A DNA stretch of 64,000 nucleotides from Alteromonas sp. V450 (lineage in GTDB: Bacteria > Pseudomonadota > Gammaproteobacteria > Enterobacterales > Alteromonadaceae), in NCBI RefSeq assembly GCF_001885075.1, contig NZ_MODU01000004.1, forward strand, positions 2,914,001 through 2,978,000. Direction: 5' to 3'. The notes below the pieces were generated by a model. It made no database searches. It was not told the origin of the DNA and saw nothing but the letters and a program-made list of their open reading frames with translations. Numbering within the stretch: position 1 is the stretch's first letter; every line of letters begins with the position of its first letter. The translations under genes and the position numbers were made by a program. Below are positions 48,277 through 58,336 of this stretch, piece after piece.

Positions 48277-50343
48277 ATGTTACGCAGTGTTTTAAGCATC
48301 AGTGTCGCATTAGCCTTAACGGCCTGCAGTCCACAAAATTCAACCAGCGAAGCACCTTCGCAGCAGCCTTCTGAGGTAGTGCAGGAACAGGCATTAACGT
48401 CTGGGATAATGAAAGAAAATATGGACACGTCAGTTGCTCCAGGTGACGACTTCTTTCGCTACGTAAACGGCACATGGTATGACAACTTCGAAATACCTGC
48501 CGATAAGTCTAGCTTTGGCGCATTTGTTATTTTGCGTGACGAAGCGCAAGAGAGAGTTATGGATATAATTAAATCATCTGCTGAGGGTGATTTTAAAGCG
48601 GGAAGTGACGAACAAAAAGTCGGCGACTTTTATCGTTCATACATGGACATGGAGACCCGAAATGCGCTTGGCGTTTCACCGTTAGCACCAGAAATTGAAA
48701 AGATCGAAGCAATCTCTGATTACACTGACCTCGCTAAATATTTCGCATATGCGACGCGCTACGGATACGGTACACCGTTCTCACTTGCACAATTTCCAGA
48801 TTTAAGATCTCCAAAAGAATATCTTTTATACACGTGGCAATCTGGGCTCGGCTTGCCAGAGCGTGAGTATTATTTTAAAGATGACGAAAAGTCGCAAGAC
48901 GTTCGCAATGCCTATGTTAGTCATATTCAAAAAATGTTTGAAATTGCAGGGTTTGATGCACCGGCTAGTAGCGCACAAATGCTTTTTGCTCTGGAAACGC
49001 AAATTGCCGAACTACATATGAAAAAAGAGCAAGCTCGTAACTTTGCTGCCAACTACAACAAGCTTTCCATTGAAGAATTGCAAACATTGATGCCACACTT
49101 TAATTGGAATGCCTATCTAAAAGAGGCAAACGTTGAAGATGTGGCGAGCCTTGGAGTATTGCAGAAAGACTTCATGGAAGGTATCGATACCGTAATCAAT
49201 GAAACACCGCTAGATGACTGGAAAACCTACCTTAAGTGGGGATTACTAAATGCCACTGCCACAAGACTAAATAGCGAGCTTGATGAAGCCAACTTTGCTT
49301 TTTACAGCAAGGTATTACGGGGCGTAGAAGAGCAACAGCCTCAGTGGAGACGTGCCGTTAATTTGTCTAACGCGCATGTGGGAGAACTCATTGGGAAAGT
49401 GTATGTGAAACAGAACTTCCCACCTGAGGCCAAAGAGCGCATGCTCAAAATGGTAAATAACCTCCTGTTGGCTTACAAGCAAAGCATTGAAGAGCTTGAT
49501 TGGATGACAGATGAAACGCGCTCAGAGGCGCTAGATAAGCTGTCAAAATTCACTGTAAAAATTGGTTATCCAGACCAATGGCGTGATTACTCTGCACTAA
49601 AAGTTAATGCCAGCGATTTATTTGGAAACTTAAAGCACTCTTCTGACGTGAATTATCAAGAGATGTTGAAAAAACAAGGCGGCCCAGTATGGACTCACGA
49701 ATGGGGAATGACACCGCAAACCGTTAACGCATATTACAACCCTCCATTAAACGAAATTGTGTTTCCTGCTGCCATTTTACAACCGCCATTTTTTGATATG
49801 AATGCCGAAGATGCTGTGAATTATGGTGGTATTGGTGCAGTTATCGGACACGAAATAGGCCATGGCTTTGACGATACGGGGTCCACATTTGACGGCGATG
49901 GTGTACTGCGTAACTGGTGGTCTGAAAAAGACTTGGAAGAATTCAAAAAGCGCACTGCAAACCTTGTTGCCCAGTACGATGAATTCGAGGCGCTACCTGA
50001 CTTGCACGTTAACGGCGAATTCACTTTGGGAGAAAATATTGGCGACCTCGGCGGTATAAGCATTGCCCTTAAAGCCTATCACCTTTCTCTTGAAGGTAAA
50101 GACGCGCCAGTCATAGATGGGTTCACTGGCGACCAACGTGTCTTTATTGGCTATGGTCAAGTATGGGCTGGCAAATATCGCGATGAAGCACTTCGCAGCC
50201 AAATTCAAACAGACCCTCATTCACCTTCGCATTTCAGAACAAATGGTGCTGTGAGAAACGTACCGGAATTTTATGACGCGTTTAACGTAACCGAGGAAAA
50301 TGCACTTTATCTTGCGCCCGAAGAGCGTGTAAAAATTTGGTAG
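48277..50343 (+). CDS. M13-family zinc metallopeptidase lipoprotein (PepO-like)
   Basis: A 688-residue neprilysin-type peptidase. The lipobox LTAC gives a lipidated Cys17, followed by a disordered Ser/Gln-rich linker, so it is probably anchored to the outer membrane facing the periplasm. The zinc site is HEIGH (H525, E526, H529) in VIGHEIGHGFDD, with the third ligand E586 in GENIGDLGG; the family ending NALYLAPEERVKIW is intact. An NAYYNPP substrate-binding motif is present. The ATG has AAAGGA upstream; an in-frame TTG 36 bases earlier is not used. A terminator follows. Confidence 0.93.
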   Translation: MLRSVLSISVALALTACSPQNSTSEAPSQQPSEVVQEQALTSGIMKENMDTSVAPGDDFFRYVNGTWYDNFEIPADKSSFGAFVILRDEAQERVMDIIKSSAEGDFKAGSDEQKVGDFYRSYMDMETRNALGVSPLAPEIEKIEAISDYTDLAKYFAYATRYGYGTPFSLAQFPDLRSPKEYLLYTWQSGLGLPEREYYFKDDEKSQDVRNAYVSHIQKMFEIAGFDAPASSAQMLFALETQIAELHMKKEQARNFAANYNKLSIEELQTLMPHFNWNAYLKEANVEDVASLGVLQKDFMEGIDTVINETPLDDWKTYLKWGLLNATATRLNSELDEANFAFYSKVLRGVEEQQPQWRRAVNLSNAHVGELIGKVYVKQNFPPEAKERMLKMVNNLLLAYKQSIEELDWMTDETRSEALDKLSKFTVKIGYPDQWRDYSALKVNASDLFGNLKHSSDVNYQEMLKKQGGPVWTHEWGMTPQTVNAYYNPPLNEIVFPAAILQPPFFDMNAEDAVNYGGIGAVIGHEIGHGFDDTGSTFDGDGVLRNWWSEKDLEEFKKRTANLVAQYDEFEALPDLHVNGEFTLGENIGDLGGISIALKAYHLSLEGKDAPVIDGFTGDQRVFIGYGQVWAGKYRDEALRSQIQTDPHSPSHFRTNGAVRNVPEFYDAFNVTEENALYLAPEERVKIW

Positions 50344-50396
50344 TTCATACACGGTTACTCGCGACGCGTTAACGTAAGTAAAAATACCTAAGCAAA

Positions 50397-50433
50397 GGGC
50401 GGCAAAATAAATTCCATTTTGCCGCCCGTTTTT
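50397..50433 (+). terminator. Terminator after the M13 peptidase gene
   Basis: GGGCGGCAAAAT pairs with ATTTTGCCGCCC (7-base loop), followed by GTTTTTAT. It lies 54 bases after the stop, and the next gene starts 28 bases further on. Confidence 0.9.
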
Positions 50434-50460
50434 ATATATAAGGTTAGTAATGGGGGGCTA

Positions 50461-51135
50461 ATGCCACAATACAGGTCATTAATTTATGCCGCAGCTTCGC
50501 TTATTTACTTAGCAAGTTTGTGTTTCGCGCCTTACAGCGGGCAATTTATAGCCAAAGCTTTACCCGTAGGGTTACTTATGCTTTTTAGCTTTTTAAGCCT
50601 AAACGGCATAGCAAGGTTAATGGTTTGTTTTGCACTTTTCGCAAGCTTAATCGGTGATATTTTTTTAGCACTTTCTATTTCGAAGCAATTTATTTATGGC
50701 CTTACTAGCTTCTTTATAGCGCACCTCGCCTTCATCTTAAGCTTTATTCATTTGCGTATGACACAGCCAGTAAAAGCATCGCAGAGCAGAAGCGCTAGGG
50801 CTGCGCGCTTCGCACTAGGCTTTATTGTTATTTGTTTTGCTAGTTTAATGGCCAAGCATATACTGCCTGTGACGCAACAGCTTTATTTACCCGTACTCGG
50901 CTACTTGTGTGTAATAACCATTATGGGGTTAGCGGCTGTGCTGCTTACTCGTTCATGGTGGATAACGGCAGGGGCGCTCATTTTCATCGTTTCAGATGCT
51001 ATTTTGGCGCAATCAATATTTAGAGAGCCAATCGCTCTATCTGCATTTGCTGTTATGCTAACGTACTACACTGCGCAGTACTTGCTTGCGCGAGGGCTTA
51101 TTGAGGCGTATCGGCGAGAGATTTCAACACGCTAA
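50461..51135 (+). CDS. YhhN/TMEM86-type lysoplasmalogenase family membrane protein
   Basis: A 224-residue inner-membrane protein with about seven to eight hydrophobic segments and family motifs: FIAKALPVGLLMLF, the GD pair in FASLIGDIFLAL, and the late aspartate in FIVSDAILAQ. Relatives hydrolyse the vinyl-ether bond of lysoplasmalogens; the bacterial substrate is uncertain. The ATG at 50461 has a GGGGGG ribosome site; an upstream TTG inside the terminator is not credible. Its 3' end overlaps the convergent ACT-domain gene by 38 bases. Confidence 0.8.
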   Translation: MPQYRSLIYAAASLIYLASLCFAPYSGQFIAKALPVGLLMLFSFLSLNGIARLMVCFALFASLIGDIFLALSISKQFIYGLTSFFIAHLAFILSFIHLRMTQPVKASQSRSARAARFALGFIVICFASLMAKHILPVTQQLYLPVLGYLCVITIMGLAAVLLTRSWWITAGALIFIVSDAILAQSIFREPIALSAFAVMLTYYTAQYLLARGLIEAYRREISTR

Positions 51136-51505
51136 GTGCCGCGTTGACCTTATCGGCTTGAATGAACAAGTGGTCGTGATAATAGGCCGCCACTACATTT
51201 GCGCTGATATTTGCCTTGGTAAGTGCTGACGACATAGCTGCAGTCATCCCAACTGCATCTAGGCTTGAGTGAACTTCACAGGAAATACAGCGATATTCGC
51301 TACTAAATTTAAGGCCCATTACTCGAGCTAACGATACTTCCAATATGAAGGTGACACCTTCTCGCTCTTTAAACATTCCTTTCGCATTGTGTAATAGGTC
51401 AGGTGTCACCGATTCAGGGGCAACAGAAGCAAACACATAGACGTCGTCATCTGCCACAGGAGATAAGTTGCGCAGTAACGTGCTTAATTCTGTGATCCCC
51501 GTCAT
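51098..51505 (-). CDS. ACT-domain protein
   Basis: A 135-residue cytosolic protein with two tandem ACT-like folds (CASTOR/ACT_7 type): VYVFASVAPESV, EGVTFILEVSLA, and SSLDAVGMTAAMSSALTKANIS followed by YYHDHLFIQAD. Such domains bind amino acids or other small ligands; the ligand is unknown. It lies 19 bases after the dbpA stop on the same strand, so it is probably the last gene of the pyrC-SBP-dbpA operon. Its 3' end overlaps the convergent lysoplasmalogenase gene by 38 bases. Confidence 0.8.
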   Translation of the reverse strand: MTGITELSTLLRNLSPVADDDVYVFASVAPESVTPDLLHNAKGMFKEREGVTFILEVSLARVMGLKFSSEYRCISCEVHSSLDAVGMTAAMSSALTKANISANVVAAYYHDHLFIQADKVNAALSVLKSLADTPQ

Positions 51506-51524
51506 AGAGTAACCCTTGTAAATA

Positions 51525-52904
51525 TCAGAGTTTTCGCGCTCTCACGCGTTTACCCTTAATTTTACCCTCGCGAAACTGAGCCATAGCGCGTTTTACGCTT
51601 CGCGCTTTTACGGCAACGAAGCTCATGCTATTTTGCACCGCGATTTTTCCTACGTCATCTCCAGGTATACCGGCATCTTTGGTTAACGCGCCGACAAGGT
51701 CACCCGGTCGTAACTTTTGCTTTTTGCCTGCACTTAGCGAAATACAAGTAAAGTCAGGTTGAGAAATTTTGTTTTTATGGAAGCGTAAACTTTGCGCCCC
51801 TTTCAGAGGAATATCGCTTTCTTGCAGCACTTCTATCTTGCGAAGAAAGTGCTCCTCCTCTTCACTGACCAATGTAACCGCCATTCCCTGCGCACCAGCA
51901 CGCGCCGTTCTACCTATACGGTGTATATGCGTTTCAGGCTCTTCACTTACCGTATAGTTAATGACACACGCCACATCGTCAATATCTAGACCACGAGCAG
52001 CAACATCGGTAGCCACCAACACCTGTAGCGCGTCACTGGCAAACTGCATAAGTACCGCGGTTCTCGCATGTTGCTCCATGTCGCCCTGTAGACCCGCTGC
52101 ACTGAACCCCTCTTCCACTAATGCATCAACCACCTCTGTTACTTGCACCTTTCGATTACAAAAAACAATGGCATTTTTCGGCTGATAGTGAGTGAGCACA
52201 GCTTTTAATGCTTGTGTCCTTGTATGCGATAGTACGTTAAAACCAATCTGTTCAATGGCCGGCTTACTGTCTGCTGACTCCACCTTGCAAGTAATAGGAT
52301 TACGTAAGTACTGTGTTGCAACACGCTCAATGTGTTCGGTAAATGTAGCTGAGAATAATAGCGTTTGAACATCGCTCTGCATTGGCCCAAATATTATGCG
52401 CAAATCGTCTTCAAACCCCATATCAAGCATTCTATCTGCTTCATCTAAGACTCGCAGCTTTACATCGTTTAATTCAATTCGCCGCTTTTGCACGTGGTCC
52501 ATTACGCGACCAGGGGTGCCAACAATAATATGAGGGCTGTGCTTCAGCGATTGGATTTGAGGCCCCATTGGTTGCCCACCACACAACGTGGTAACTTTTA
52601 AATTAGCGATGTGTTTTGCCGCACTACGGCATTGCTCGGCAACTTGGTCTGCAAGTTCTCGTGTGGGGCAAAGGAATAACGCCTGCGTACAAAAACGGGT
52701 AACGTCTATTTTTTCTAAAGCAGGAATAACGAAACATAAGGTTTTACCACTGCCTGTTTGCGCTTGTCCCACAATATCGCGCCCTTCAAGGGCACTTGGC
52801 AGCGACTGCGCTTGGATAGGGGATAATTGATATATACCCTGTGTATCCAGCGCCTTTACAATGGCTGGGTTTATATTTAGGTGTTTTATTGTTTCAACCG
52901 TCAT
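51525..52904 (-). CDS. dbpA: ATP-dependent RNA helicase DbpA
   Basis: A 459-residue DEAD-box helicase for 50S subunit assembly, activated by hairpin 92 of 23S rRNA. The Q motif (SPIQAQSLP), Walker A AQTGSGKT, DEAD, SAT and HRIGRTARAG motifs are present. The C-terminal RRM-like domain (about 385-459, KQKLRPGDLVGALTKDAGI) gives the DbpA specificity; E. coli DbpA is 457 residues. The start is ATG at 52904, overlapping the stop of the upstream gene by four bases (ATGA). A TTG 12 bases earlier is less likely. Confidence 0.94.
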   Translation of the reverse strand: MTVETIKHLNINPAIVKALDTQGIYQLSPIQAQSLPSALEGRDIVGQAQTGSGKTLCFVIPALEKIDVTRFCTQALFLCPTRELADQVAEQCRSAAKHIANLKVTTLCGGQPMGPQIQSLKHSPHIIVGTPGRVMDHVQKRRIELNDVKLRVLDEADRMLDMGFEDDLRIIFGPMQSDVQTLLFSATFTEHIERVATQYLRNPITCKVESADSKPAIEQIGFNVLSHTRTQALKAVLTHYQPKNAIVFCNRKVQVTEVVDALVEEGFSAAGLQGDMEQHARTAVLMQFASDALQVLVATDVAARGLDIDDVACVINYTVSEEPETHIHRIGRTARAGAQGMAVTLVSEEEEHFLRKIEVLQESDIPLKGAQSLRFHKNKISQPDFTCISLSAGKKQKLRPGDLVGALTKDAGIPGDDVGKIAVQNSMSFVAVKARSVKRAMAQFREGKIKGKRVRARKL

Positions 52905-54214
52905 TCTTTTTTCCAAAGGTGTACAACGCCATTGTTGGTATGATGCACTATGCTATAGTCTCGAGCTACCATTTTACTCCAAGCCGCTAACTTTGATCTA
53001 TAGGACTCACTTTTTCGAACTTTAGCTGCAGCTAGTTTTAGTCTTTCAAAAACAAGTATGCTCGTCTGTTTTTTACTCAGCGCTAAATAGGCAGTAGACA
53101 CACCTGAAGTTACACTTTCGGTTATTCCATTACAGTTCAGTGAAGCAAGTTTACAGCCGAAATCTAACCCGGCTTTAGATCCAAACGCCAAATCTACGTC
53201 ACCTTTATATAGCGCCTCAACAAGTTCATCCCACGTTTCAAATGAGCGTATTTTCAGGTTATATTTAATTGCAATTTCGTTGCGATAATCCTCTTGTATA
53301 GTGCCAATTGTATAAGTTTTCGGGAGCGCGTCGAGTGAAGGAAACACCGGCGTATTAATGCCATACAAGCCATGATAGTTACGAGATACAGGTGTAACCC
53401 AGTGAAAAACTGCATCCCTTTCTTGTGTTTTTACGATTGAGAAAACCAACACATTGGATTTCGTCATGGCTTCTTTCGCTATTCGCTTCCATGGCGCTGA
53501 TAAGATGGCAGCAGACATCCCCATGTCGTTGAGCACCCCTTTGACCAGTTCCACAGCAATGCCCTTTAACCTACCGCGCTCATCTAGCTGTGAAAACAAA
53601 GGAACTACATCTGCAATCACCCACAAATTCGATGCATCTGAGACCATATCACCATGTAAACTGAGGACGCCGTATTGAAGCGTTGCATCGGGCATATGCG
53701 GTCTCACAAGAGATATTGTCTCGTTGGCTAATTGGTAAAACGCGCTCGATACTTTGTAATCACTGATTAACTCCACCAGATGCTGTTCAATAGCAGAGGC
53801 CGCCGCGTTTTTTTCTAAGGCAATGTACGCAACACCAAGCGATGCTTTGTCATCGAAATTTGGCGTACAAGGGAGTGTGAATTTCAAACAGTCGAAGGAA
53901 AACACCGGTGTAAGCCAGAAATATTCCTCTGTATTTGCCTCGGTCTTAACGATATTAAGAATAACACTTAGCTCGCCGTCATGGCCCGCTGAAGTTTGCA
54001 AATTGTAGCCGGCGTCCTTCGCTATATGCGCAATTAAGCTTTTAGCGTAAGACGTCAGTACATCAAGTTTTCGCTCCGCAATAATAGGTGAAGCATCATG
54101 TGAAAAGCTGTAAGCCAGTGTTTTAGTCGTTGCGTGTGAAGCAAAGCTCCACAGCGCAACGATTAAAAATAGCGCACAGATAATTATTCTTGAAACGCGC
54201 TTTGTAATTTCCAT
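52901..54214 (-). CDS. Periplasmic solute-binding (SBP_bac_3-like) protein
   Basis: A 437-residue exported protein. A signal peptide covers about 1-28 ([14 protein letters not shown]). The second half (about 195-425) has the type II solute-binding layout: [34 protein letters not shown], then a mobile-domain region with [14 protein letters not shown]. The first half (about 35-190) looks like a second, degenerate copy of the same fold. No transport genes lie nearby, so a sensory or binding role is as likely as uptake. Its ATG lies inside the last 31 bases of pyrC and its stop overlaps the dbpA ATG. Confidence 0.72.
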   Translation of the reverse strand: MEITKRVSRIIICALFLIVALWSFASHATTKTLAYSFSHDASPIIAERKLDVLTSYAKSLIAHIAKDAGYNLQTSAGHDGELSVILNIVKTEANTEEYFWLTPVFSFDCLKFTLPCTPNFDDKASLGVAYIALEKNAAASAIEQHLVELISDYKVSSAFYQLANETISLVRPHMPDATLQYGVLSLHGDMVSDASNLWVIADVVPLFSQLDERGRLKGIAVELVKGVLNDMGMSAAILSAPWKRIAKEAMTKSNVLVFSIVKTQERDAVFHWVTPVSRNYHGLYGINTPVFPSLDALPKTYTIGTIQEDYRNEIAIKYNLKIRSFETWDELVEALYKGDVDLAFGSKAGLDFGCKLASLNCNGITESVTSGVSTAYLALSKKQTSILVFERLKLAAAKVRKSESYRSKLAAWSKMVARDYSIVHHTNNGVVHLWKKE

Positions 54215-55230
54215 TTCAGCGTTTGCCCCGCGTAAAACGGCACCATATCAGTCCCGTCAGCAAGCGTGACTTGTTCTGGTACGGTCCATTGTTCTTTTAC
54301 AAGCGTGGTTTTCGTGGTGTTTCTAGGTAAGCCGTAAAAATCCGCGCCATAATGGCTTGCGAATCCTTCAAGTTTATCTAGTGCACCTAATTGTTCAAAA
54401 ACTTCGGCATACAATTCTATCGCTGACCACGCGCTATAGCAGCCTGCACAACCACATGCATTTTCTTTTTTATGTTTGGCATGAGGTGCAGAGTCTGTGC
54501 CTAAGAAAAACTTTTTATTTCCACTTGCTACCATCTCACGAAGTGCTTGCTGATGGATATTACGCTTTAGTACAGGTAGGCAATAGTTGTGAGGACGCAC
54601 TCCCCCCACAAGCAAGTCATTTCGATTCAACAATAGGTGTTGCGGCGTAATTGTCGCCCCAACATAGTCACTTGCTTGCGCAACAAACGTTGCAGCATCT
54701 TCGGTTGTAATATGCTCGAAAACAATTTTCAGCTTAGGGAAAGCGCTCACGATAGGGCCTAAATGTGTATCGATGAACACTTTCTCTCGGTCAAATATAT
54801 CAATATGGCTTTGTGTCACTTCGCCATGAATTAGCAGCAAAAGCCCTTGTTCTTGCATAGCCTGAAAAACGGGGTAAAGCGCCTCAATATTTTTTGCAGC
54901 CGCGTCTGAATTTGTGGTTGCTCCAGCAGGGTATAGCTTGCATGCAGTAACGCCTGCGACCTTGGCATCTTCGATATCTTGAGGCGTTGTTTGGTTTGTA
55001 AGGTACAGCGTCATCAATGGCTCAAATGAACTACCATGTGGTCTAGCGTCTTCAATTCTGCGCTTGTATGCCATTGCAAGTTCTGCATTAACAACCGGCG
55101 GAACCAAATTCGGCATGACGATAGCCCGCTGAAAACAACGTGCAGTGGCAGGAACAGTTTCTGCGAGCATTTCGTTGTCTCTGAAATGAAGATGCCAGTC
55201 GTCTGGAGTGGTTATAGTGAGCGTTTGCAT
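54184..55230 (-). CDS. pyrC: Dihydroorotase (class II)
   Basis: Zinc enzyme of pyrimidine synthesis that cyclises carbamoyl-aspartate to dihydroorotate. The 348 residues are exactly the E. coli length. Metal ligands H13 and H15 lie in DDWHLHFRD, and the carboxylated lysine is K98 in [10 protein letters not shown]; the catalytic DSAPH segment is present. It begins the overlapping group pyrC, solute-binding protein, dbpA. Confidence 0.96.
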   Translation of the reverse strand: MQTLTITTPDDWHLHFRDNEMLAETVPATARCFQRAIVMPNLVPPVVNAELAMAYKRRIEDARPHGSSFEPLMTLYLTNQTTPQDIEDAKVAGVTACKLYPAGATTNSDAAAKNIEALYPVFQAMQEQGLLLLIHGEVTQSHIDIFDREKVFIDTHLGPIVSAFPKLKIVFEHITTEDAATFVAQASDYVGATITPQHLLLNRNDLLVGGVRPHNYCLPVLKRNIHQQALREMVASGNKKFFLGTDSAPHAKHKKENACGCAGCYSAWSAIELYAEVFEQLGALDKLEGFASHYGADFYGLPRNTTKTTLVKEQWTVPEQVTLADGTDMVPFYAGQTLKWKLQSAFQE

Positions 55231-55291
55231 GCCTAATGCCTCGTTTTACATATTTTATCAGGTGTGACTTGAGCGCCCAATAATAGCACAG

Positions 55292-55828
55292 TTAATGCCT
55301 TGTGTGCGTTACCCAAATAAGCTTGTCTGTATCATAGCCCGCCGCTTGTGCCTTATTGAGAAGGCGCGTTTTTATCTGTGGCGATAGTTCAGGGCTGCGC
55401 GCTAGTAGCCACAAATATTCTTTGTCAGGGCCGGTTATTAACGCATATTGATAATCATCCTTGTCTAAATCCATGATTACGTAGCTCGCATAAAAAGGGC
55501 CAAAGAATGATACTTTGAGATGCCCTATCGATGGAGATTTAACGAAATAAGCCCGACCTTCGGCTTCATCCCATGTGTTTTCCTCAGAAGAAAAGCCTCG
55601 GTTGATCACTTTCACACCACCGTCTTCACGCATACTGTAGGTCGCAGTAACATCACTTAGGCCTTCTTCGAAGCTATGGTCATACCGTGCTATTTCGTAC
55701 CATTCACCTAAATATCGAGGCAACTCAAAATTGCCCACAGGTTCAACATTATCTGGAACGCCCGTACACGACTGTAAAAACAACACACTCACTAGTACTG
55801 ATGCAGCTACTTTAACCAGATTAACCAT
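55292..55828 (-). CDS. blc: Outer-membrane lipocalin Blc
   Basis: A 178-residue lipoprotein of the Blc/apolipoprotein D group, which binds lysophospholipids or fatty acids. The lipobox LQSC gives Cys21. The lipocalin signature appears as YLGEWYEIARYDHSFE, and later motifs include YALITGPDKEYLWLLARSP. The ATG at 55828 has AAGGA upstream; a longer frame to 55891 adds a non-signal stretch and is rejected. It is monocistronic. Confidence 0.92.
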   Translation of the reverse strand: MVNLVKVAASVLVSVLFLQSCTGVPDNVEPVGNFELPRYLGEWYEIARYDHSFEEGLSDVTATYSMREDGGVKVINRGFSSEENTWDEAEGRAYFVKSPSIGHLKVSFFGPFYASYVIMDLDKDDYQYALITGPDKEYLWLLARSPELSPQIKTRLLNKAQAAGYDTDKLIWVTHTRH

Positions 55829-56011
55829 ATATCTTTCCTTATTTGCTGATATGTTAAAAACATAAAAATGGTACAGTATCCAAATTGACACTAAGCGTGA
55901 GATATCTATCTATTTTTACACCAATTTCGTCTGATCTTTCCTTCTATTTATCCCTGATAGGGATTACATTGACCGAATCCCGAAATGCCTTAAGAAATGG
56001 AGAGTAACCCA

Positions 56012-56962
56012 ATGCAAACTTATTTCCCTCATGCCAGCAGACTTATTTATGGTTGTATGGGGCTTGGTGGCGGCTGGAACAATGCGCCGGTTAGCACAAG
56101 CGATACTCAACAAGCTCAAGACGTTATAGAAAAAGTGCTCGATTTGGGTATAAACGTATTTGACCATGCCGACATATATACGTTTGGAAAGGCTGAAACG
56201 GTTTTTGGAGAAGTTCTCAAATCATCTCCAAGTCTTAAAGATAAAATGATAATCCAATCAAAATGTGCAATCCGTTTTGAGGATAAGCAAGGCCCTAAAC
56301 GCTATGATTTTTCGGCTAAACATATACAAACATCGGTAGAGGGCATCTTAGAAAGACTCAATATAGATCAGCTCGACATACTATTACTGCATAGACCAGA
56401 CCCGCTAATGGAACTAGAAGAAGTTGCTGGCACAGTGAGACTTCTTCAGCAACAGGGAAAAATTCAACATATCGGTGTATCAAATATGCATGGCCACCAA
56501 ATTGCATTTCTCCAGTCTGCGCTAGATACACCTATTATTGCTAACCAACTTGAAATGAGTTTAGGTTTTCGTGAATGGGTTGAAGATGCCATAACAACAA
56601 ATAGTGCTGCCAACAGAAACAATGGATATGCACCAGGCACCGTAGAGCACTGTTCTATGAATAATGTACAGCTACAAGCATGGGGTAGCCTCGCTCAAGG
56701 CCGCTACACCGGAGCAAAGGTTACTACAAAAGAAGACCGTGCCACTGCACAATTGGTATCCCAACTCGCCAGTGAGTATCAAACCTCACCTGAAGCCATA
56801 GTGATTGCATGGTTAATGAAGCATCCCGCAGCCATAGCTCCTGTGCTTGGGAGCACAAATTTAAAGCGCATTGAGGCGAGCTATCGCGCTATAGACGTTA
56901 ACCTTACTCGTGAGCACTGGTATAGGCTTTTTGAAAGTGCGCGCGGACAAGAAATGCCGTAA
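56012..56962 (+). CDS. Aldo/keto reductase (YdhF-like)
   Basis: A 316-residue NADPH-type oxidoreductase with a TIM barrel. The catalytic tetrad is D51 and Y56 (DHADIYTFG), K84 (QSKCAI) and H127 (LLHRPDP). It resembles E. coli YdhF; the physiological substrate is unknown. The ATG at 56012 has GGAGAG upstream, so it is preferred over ATG at 55997. It precedes the YaeR-like gene by 22 bases, so the two may be co-transcribed. Confidence 0.9.
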   Translation: MQTYFPHASRLIYGCMGLGGGWNNAPVSTSDTQQAQDVIEKVLDLGINVFDHADIYTFGKAETVFGEVLKSSPSLKDKMIIQSKCAIRFEDKQGPKRYDFSAKHIQTSVEGILERLNIDQLDILLLHRPDPLMELEEVAGTVRLLQQQGKIQHIGVSNMHGHQIAFLQSALDTPIIANQLEMSLGFREWVEDAITTNSAANRNNGYAPGTVEHCSMNNVQLQAWGSLAQGRYTGAKVTTKEDRATAQLVSQLASEYQTSPEAIVIAWLMKHPAAIAPVLGSTNLKRIEASYRAIDVNLTREHWYRLFESARGQEMP

Positions 56963-56984
56963 GCATCACAGAAGAGAACATTAA

Positions 56985-57368
56985 ATGCTTAAAGGATTTC
57001 ATCATGTAGCGGTTATTTGCAGTGACTACCACCGCGCTAGAGCATTTTACACTGAGGTGCTGGGGTTTTCAGTTATTGATGAGAATTACAGGGCAGCGCG
57101 AGACTCATACAAATGTGACCTAGTACTGCCTGATGGTAGCCAATTAGAGCTTTTTTCGTTTGCCGACGCGCCACCCCGACTCACTCGCCCAGAGGCTCAA
57201 GGGTTGCGTCACCTCGCCTTTAAAGTTGACGACTTAGATGCCGCTATTAACCAATTATCTAACAAGAACGTGGAATGTGAACCAATACGTGTAGACGAAT
57301 ACACCGGAAAGCGCTTCACGTTCTTCCAAGACCCTGACGGTTTACCACTAGAGCTCTATGAACTATGA
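56985..57368 (+). CDS. gloA2: VOC-family protein (YaeR/GloA2-like)
   Basis: A 127-residue glyoxalase/VOC fold very close to E. coli YaeR: FHHVAVICSDYHRARAFY, LGFSVIDENYRAARDSYKCD, GLRHLAFKVDDLDAA and the ending DPDGLPLELYEL. Metal ligands are expected at H7, an acidic residue near 55, H76 and E124. A role in methylglyoxal removal is suggested by the family but not shown. It converges with mscS, 12 bases apart. Confidence 0.88.
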   Translation: MLKGFHHVAVICSDYHRARAFYTEVLGFSVIDENYRAARDSYKCDLVLPDGSQLELFSFADAPPRLTRPEAQGLRHLAFKVDDLDAAINQLSNKNVECEPIRVDEYTGKRFTFFQDPDGLPLELYEL

Positions 57369-57380
57369 AGGCACACGAAA

Positions 57381-58205
57381 TTACTCCGTAGTGCCGAGCA
57401 TTTTTACTTCGCGTTGTGGGAACGGAATTTCTATATTGTGTGCTTGCAGCGCTTTAAATATTGCTAAGTTTAGTGCGTAACGAATTTCATAATGTCTGAC
57501 TGCAGGTGCCCATACTCGAACTCCCACATTAACGCTACTGTCGCCAAAGTTATCAACGCCTATCGCAGGCGCTTTTTCATTAAAGACGCCTTCAACACTT
57601 TTTACAGCATCTTGTATAACCGTTATTACGTGCTCAACATCACTAGAGTAGGCGACGCCAACATCCAGCTCAATGAGCATATTTTCTGCACTATTATGTA
57701 AGATCTCTCCGACAATAAGCTTATTGGGTATCTGAATACGAACATTGTCTTCATCAATAAGAATGGTGTATGGCAGCATCACTTGGTCTACAACTCCGGC
57801 CACGCCTTGCACATTAACCGTGTCGCCAACAACAAAAGGCCGCGTAATAATTATCGTAAACCCTGCTGCGTAATTTGCCAGCATTCCCTGAATGGCAAGC
57901 CCTGCACCAATGCCAATAGCACCTACCGCTGCAATTAATGGTGTAACACTAATCCCCACATTGCCTAATGCAATAATAATAACGATACCCAGAACGACGA
58001 GCTTACTGGCCCCCCCGGTAAATCGGCTTAATGTGATATCGATTTCTCGATTCACCATTAAGCTCTCTACCATGTGTCCTATCTTGTTGGCTATCCACCA
58101 TCCAATAAAGAAAATAAATAGCGCACCTACAATCTGAAAACTGTACGTTACGGCAAATTCAACAAGCGTATCGTAAAGGGCTTGTGCCTGTTTTAATTCT
58201 TCCAT
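57381..58205 (-). CDS. mscS: Small-conductance mechanosensitive channel (MscS family)
   Basis: A 274-residue inner-membrane channel that opens on osmotic downshock. Three transmembrane helices lie at about 22-45, 65-85 and 92-125; the last is the pore helix, with the Gly/Ala pattern AAVGAIGIGAGLAIQGMLANYA. The soluble beta and alpha/beta domains follow (VGDTVNVQGVAGVVDQV, VRIQIPNKLI). Length is close to E. coli MscS (286). The ATG at 58205 is preferred over TTG at 58247, though no clear ribosome site is seen; the preceding A-rich run is notable. Confidence 0.92.
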   Translation of the reverse strand: MEELKQAQALYDTLVEFAVTYSFQIVGALFIFFIGWWIANKIGHMVESLMVNREIDITLSRFTGGASKLVVLGIVIIIALGNVGISVTPLIAAVGAIGIGAGLAIQGMLANYAAGFTIIITRPFVVGDTVNVQGVAGVVDQVMLPYTILIDEDNVRIQIPNKLIVGEILHNSAENMLIELDVGVAYSSDVEHVITVIQDAVKSVEGVFNEKAPAIGVDNFGDSSVNVGVRVWAPAVRHYEIRYALNLAIFKALQAHNIEIPFPQREVKMLGTTE

Positions 58206-58263
58206 CAATGAACAAAAAAAAAATAAACGTAAGGTGAGCTTAAACAACTACAGCATGAAAGAC

Positions 58264-58296
58264 CAGTACCATTGGAACGAATGAACAATGGTACTG
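58264..58296. repeat. Stem-loop between the MFS gene and mscS
   Basis: CAGTACCATTG and CAATGGTACTG form a perfect 11-bp stem with an 11-base loop, 41 bases after the transporter stop. There is no proper T-run, so it may be a weak or Rho-assisted terminator. Confidence 0.55.
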
Positions 58297-58336
58297 AGGC
58301 AAAGCAATGGCAAGGCTCAATGCAGCATGCTAAAAA

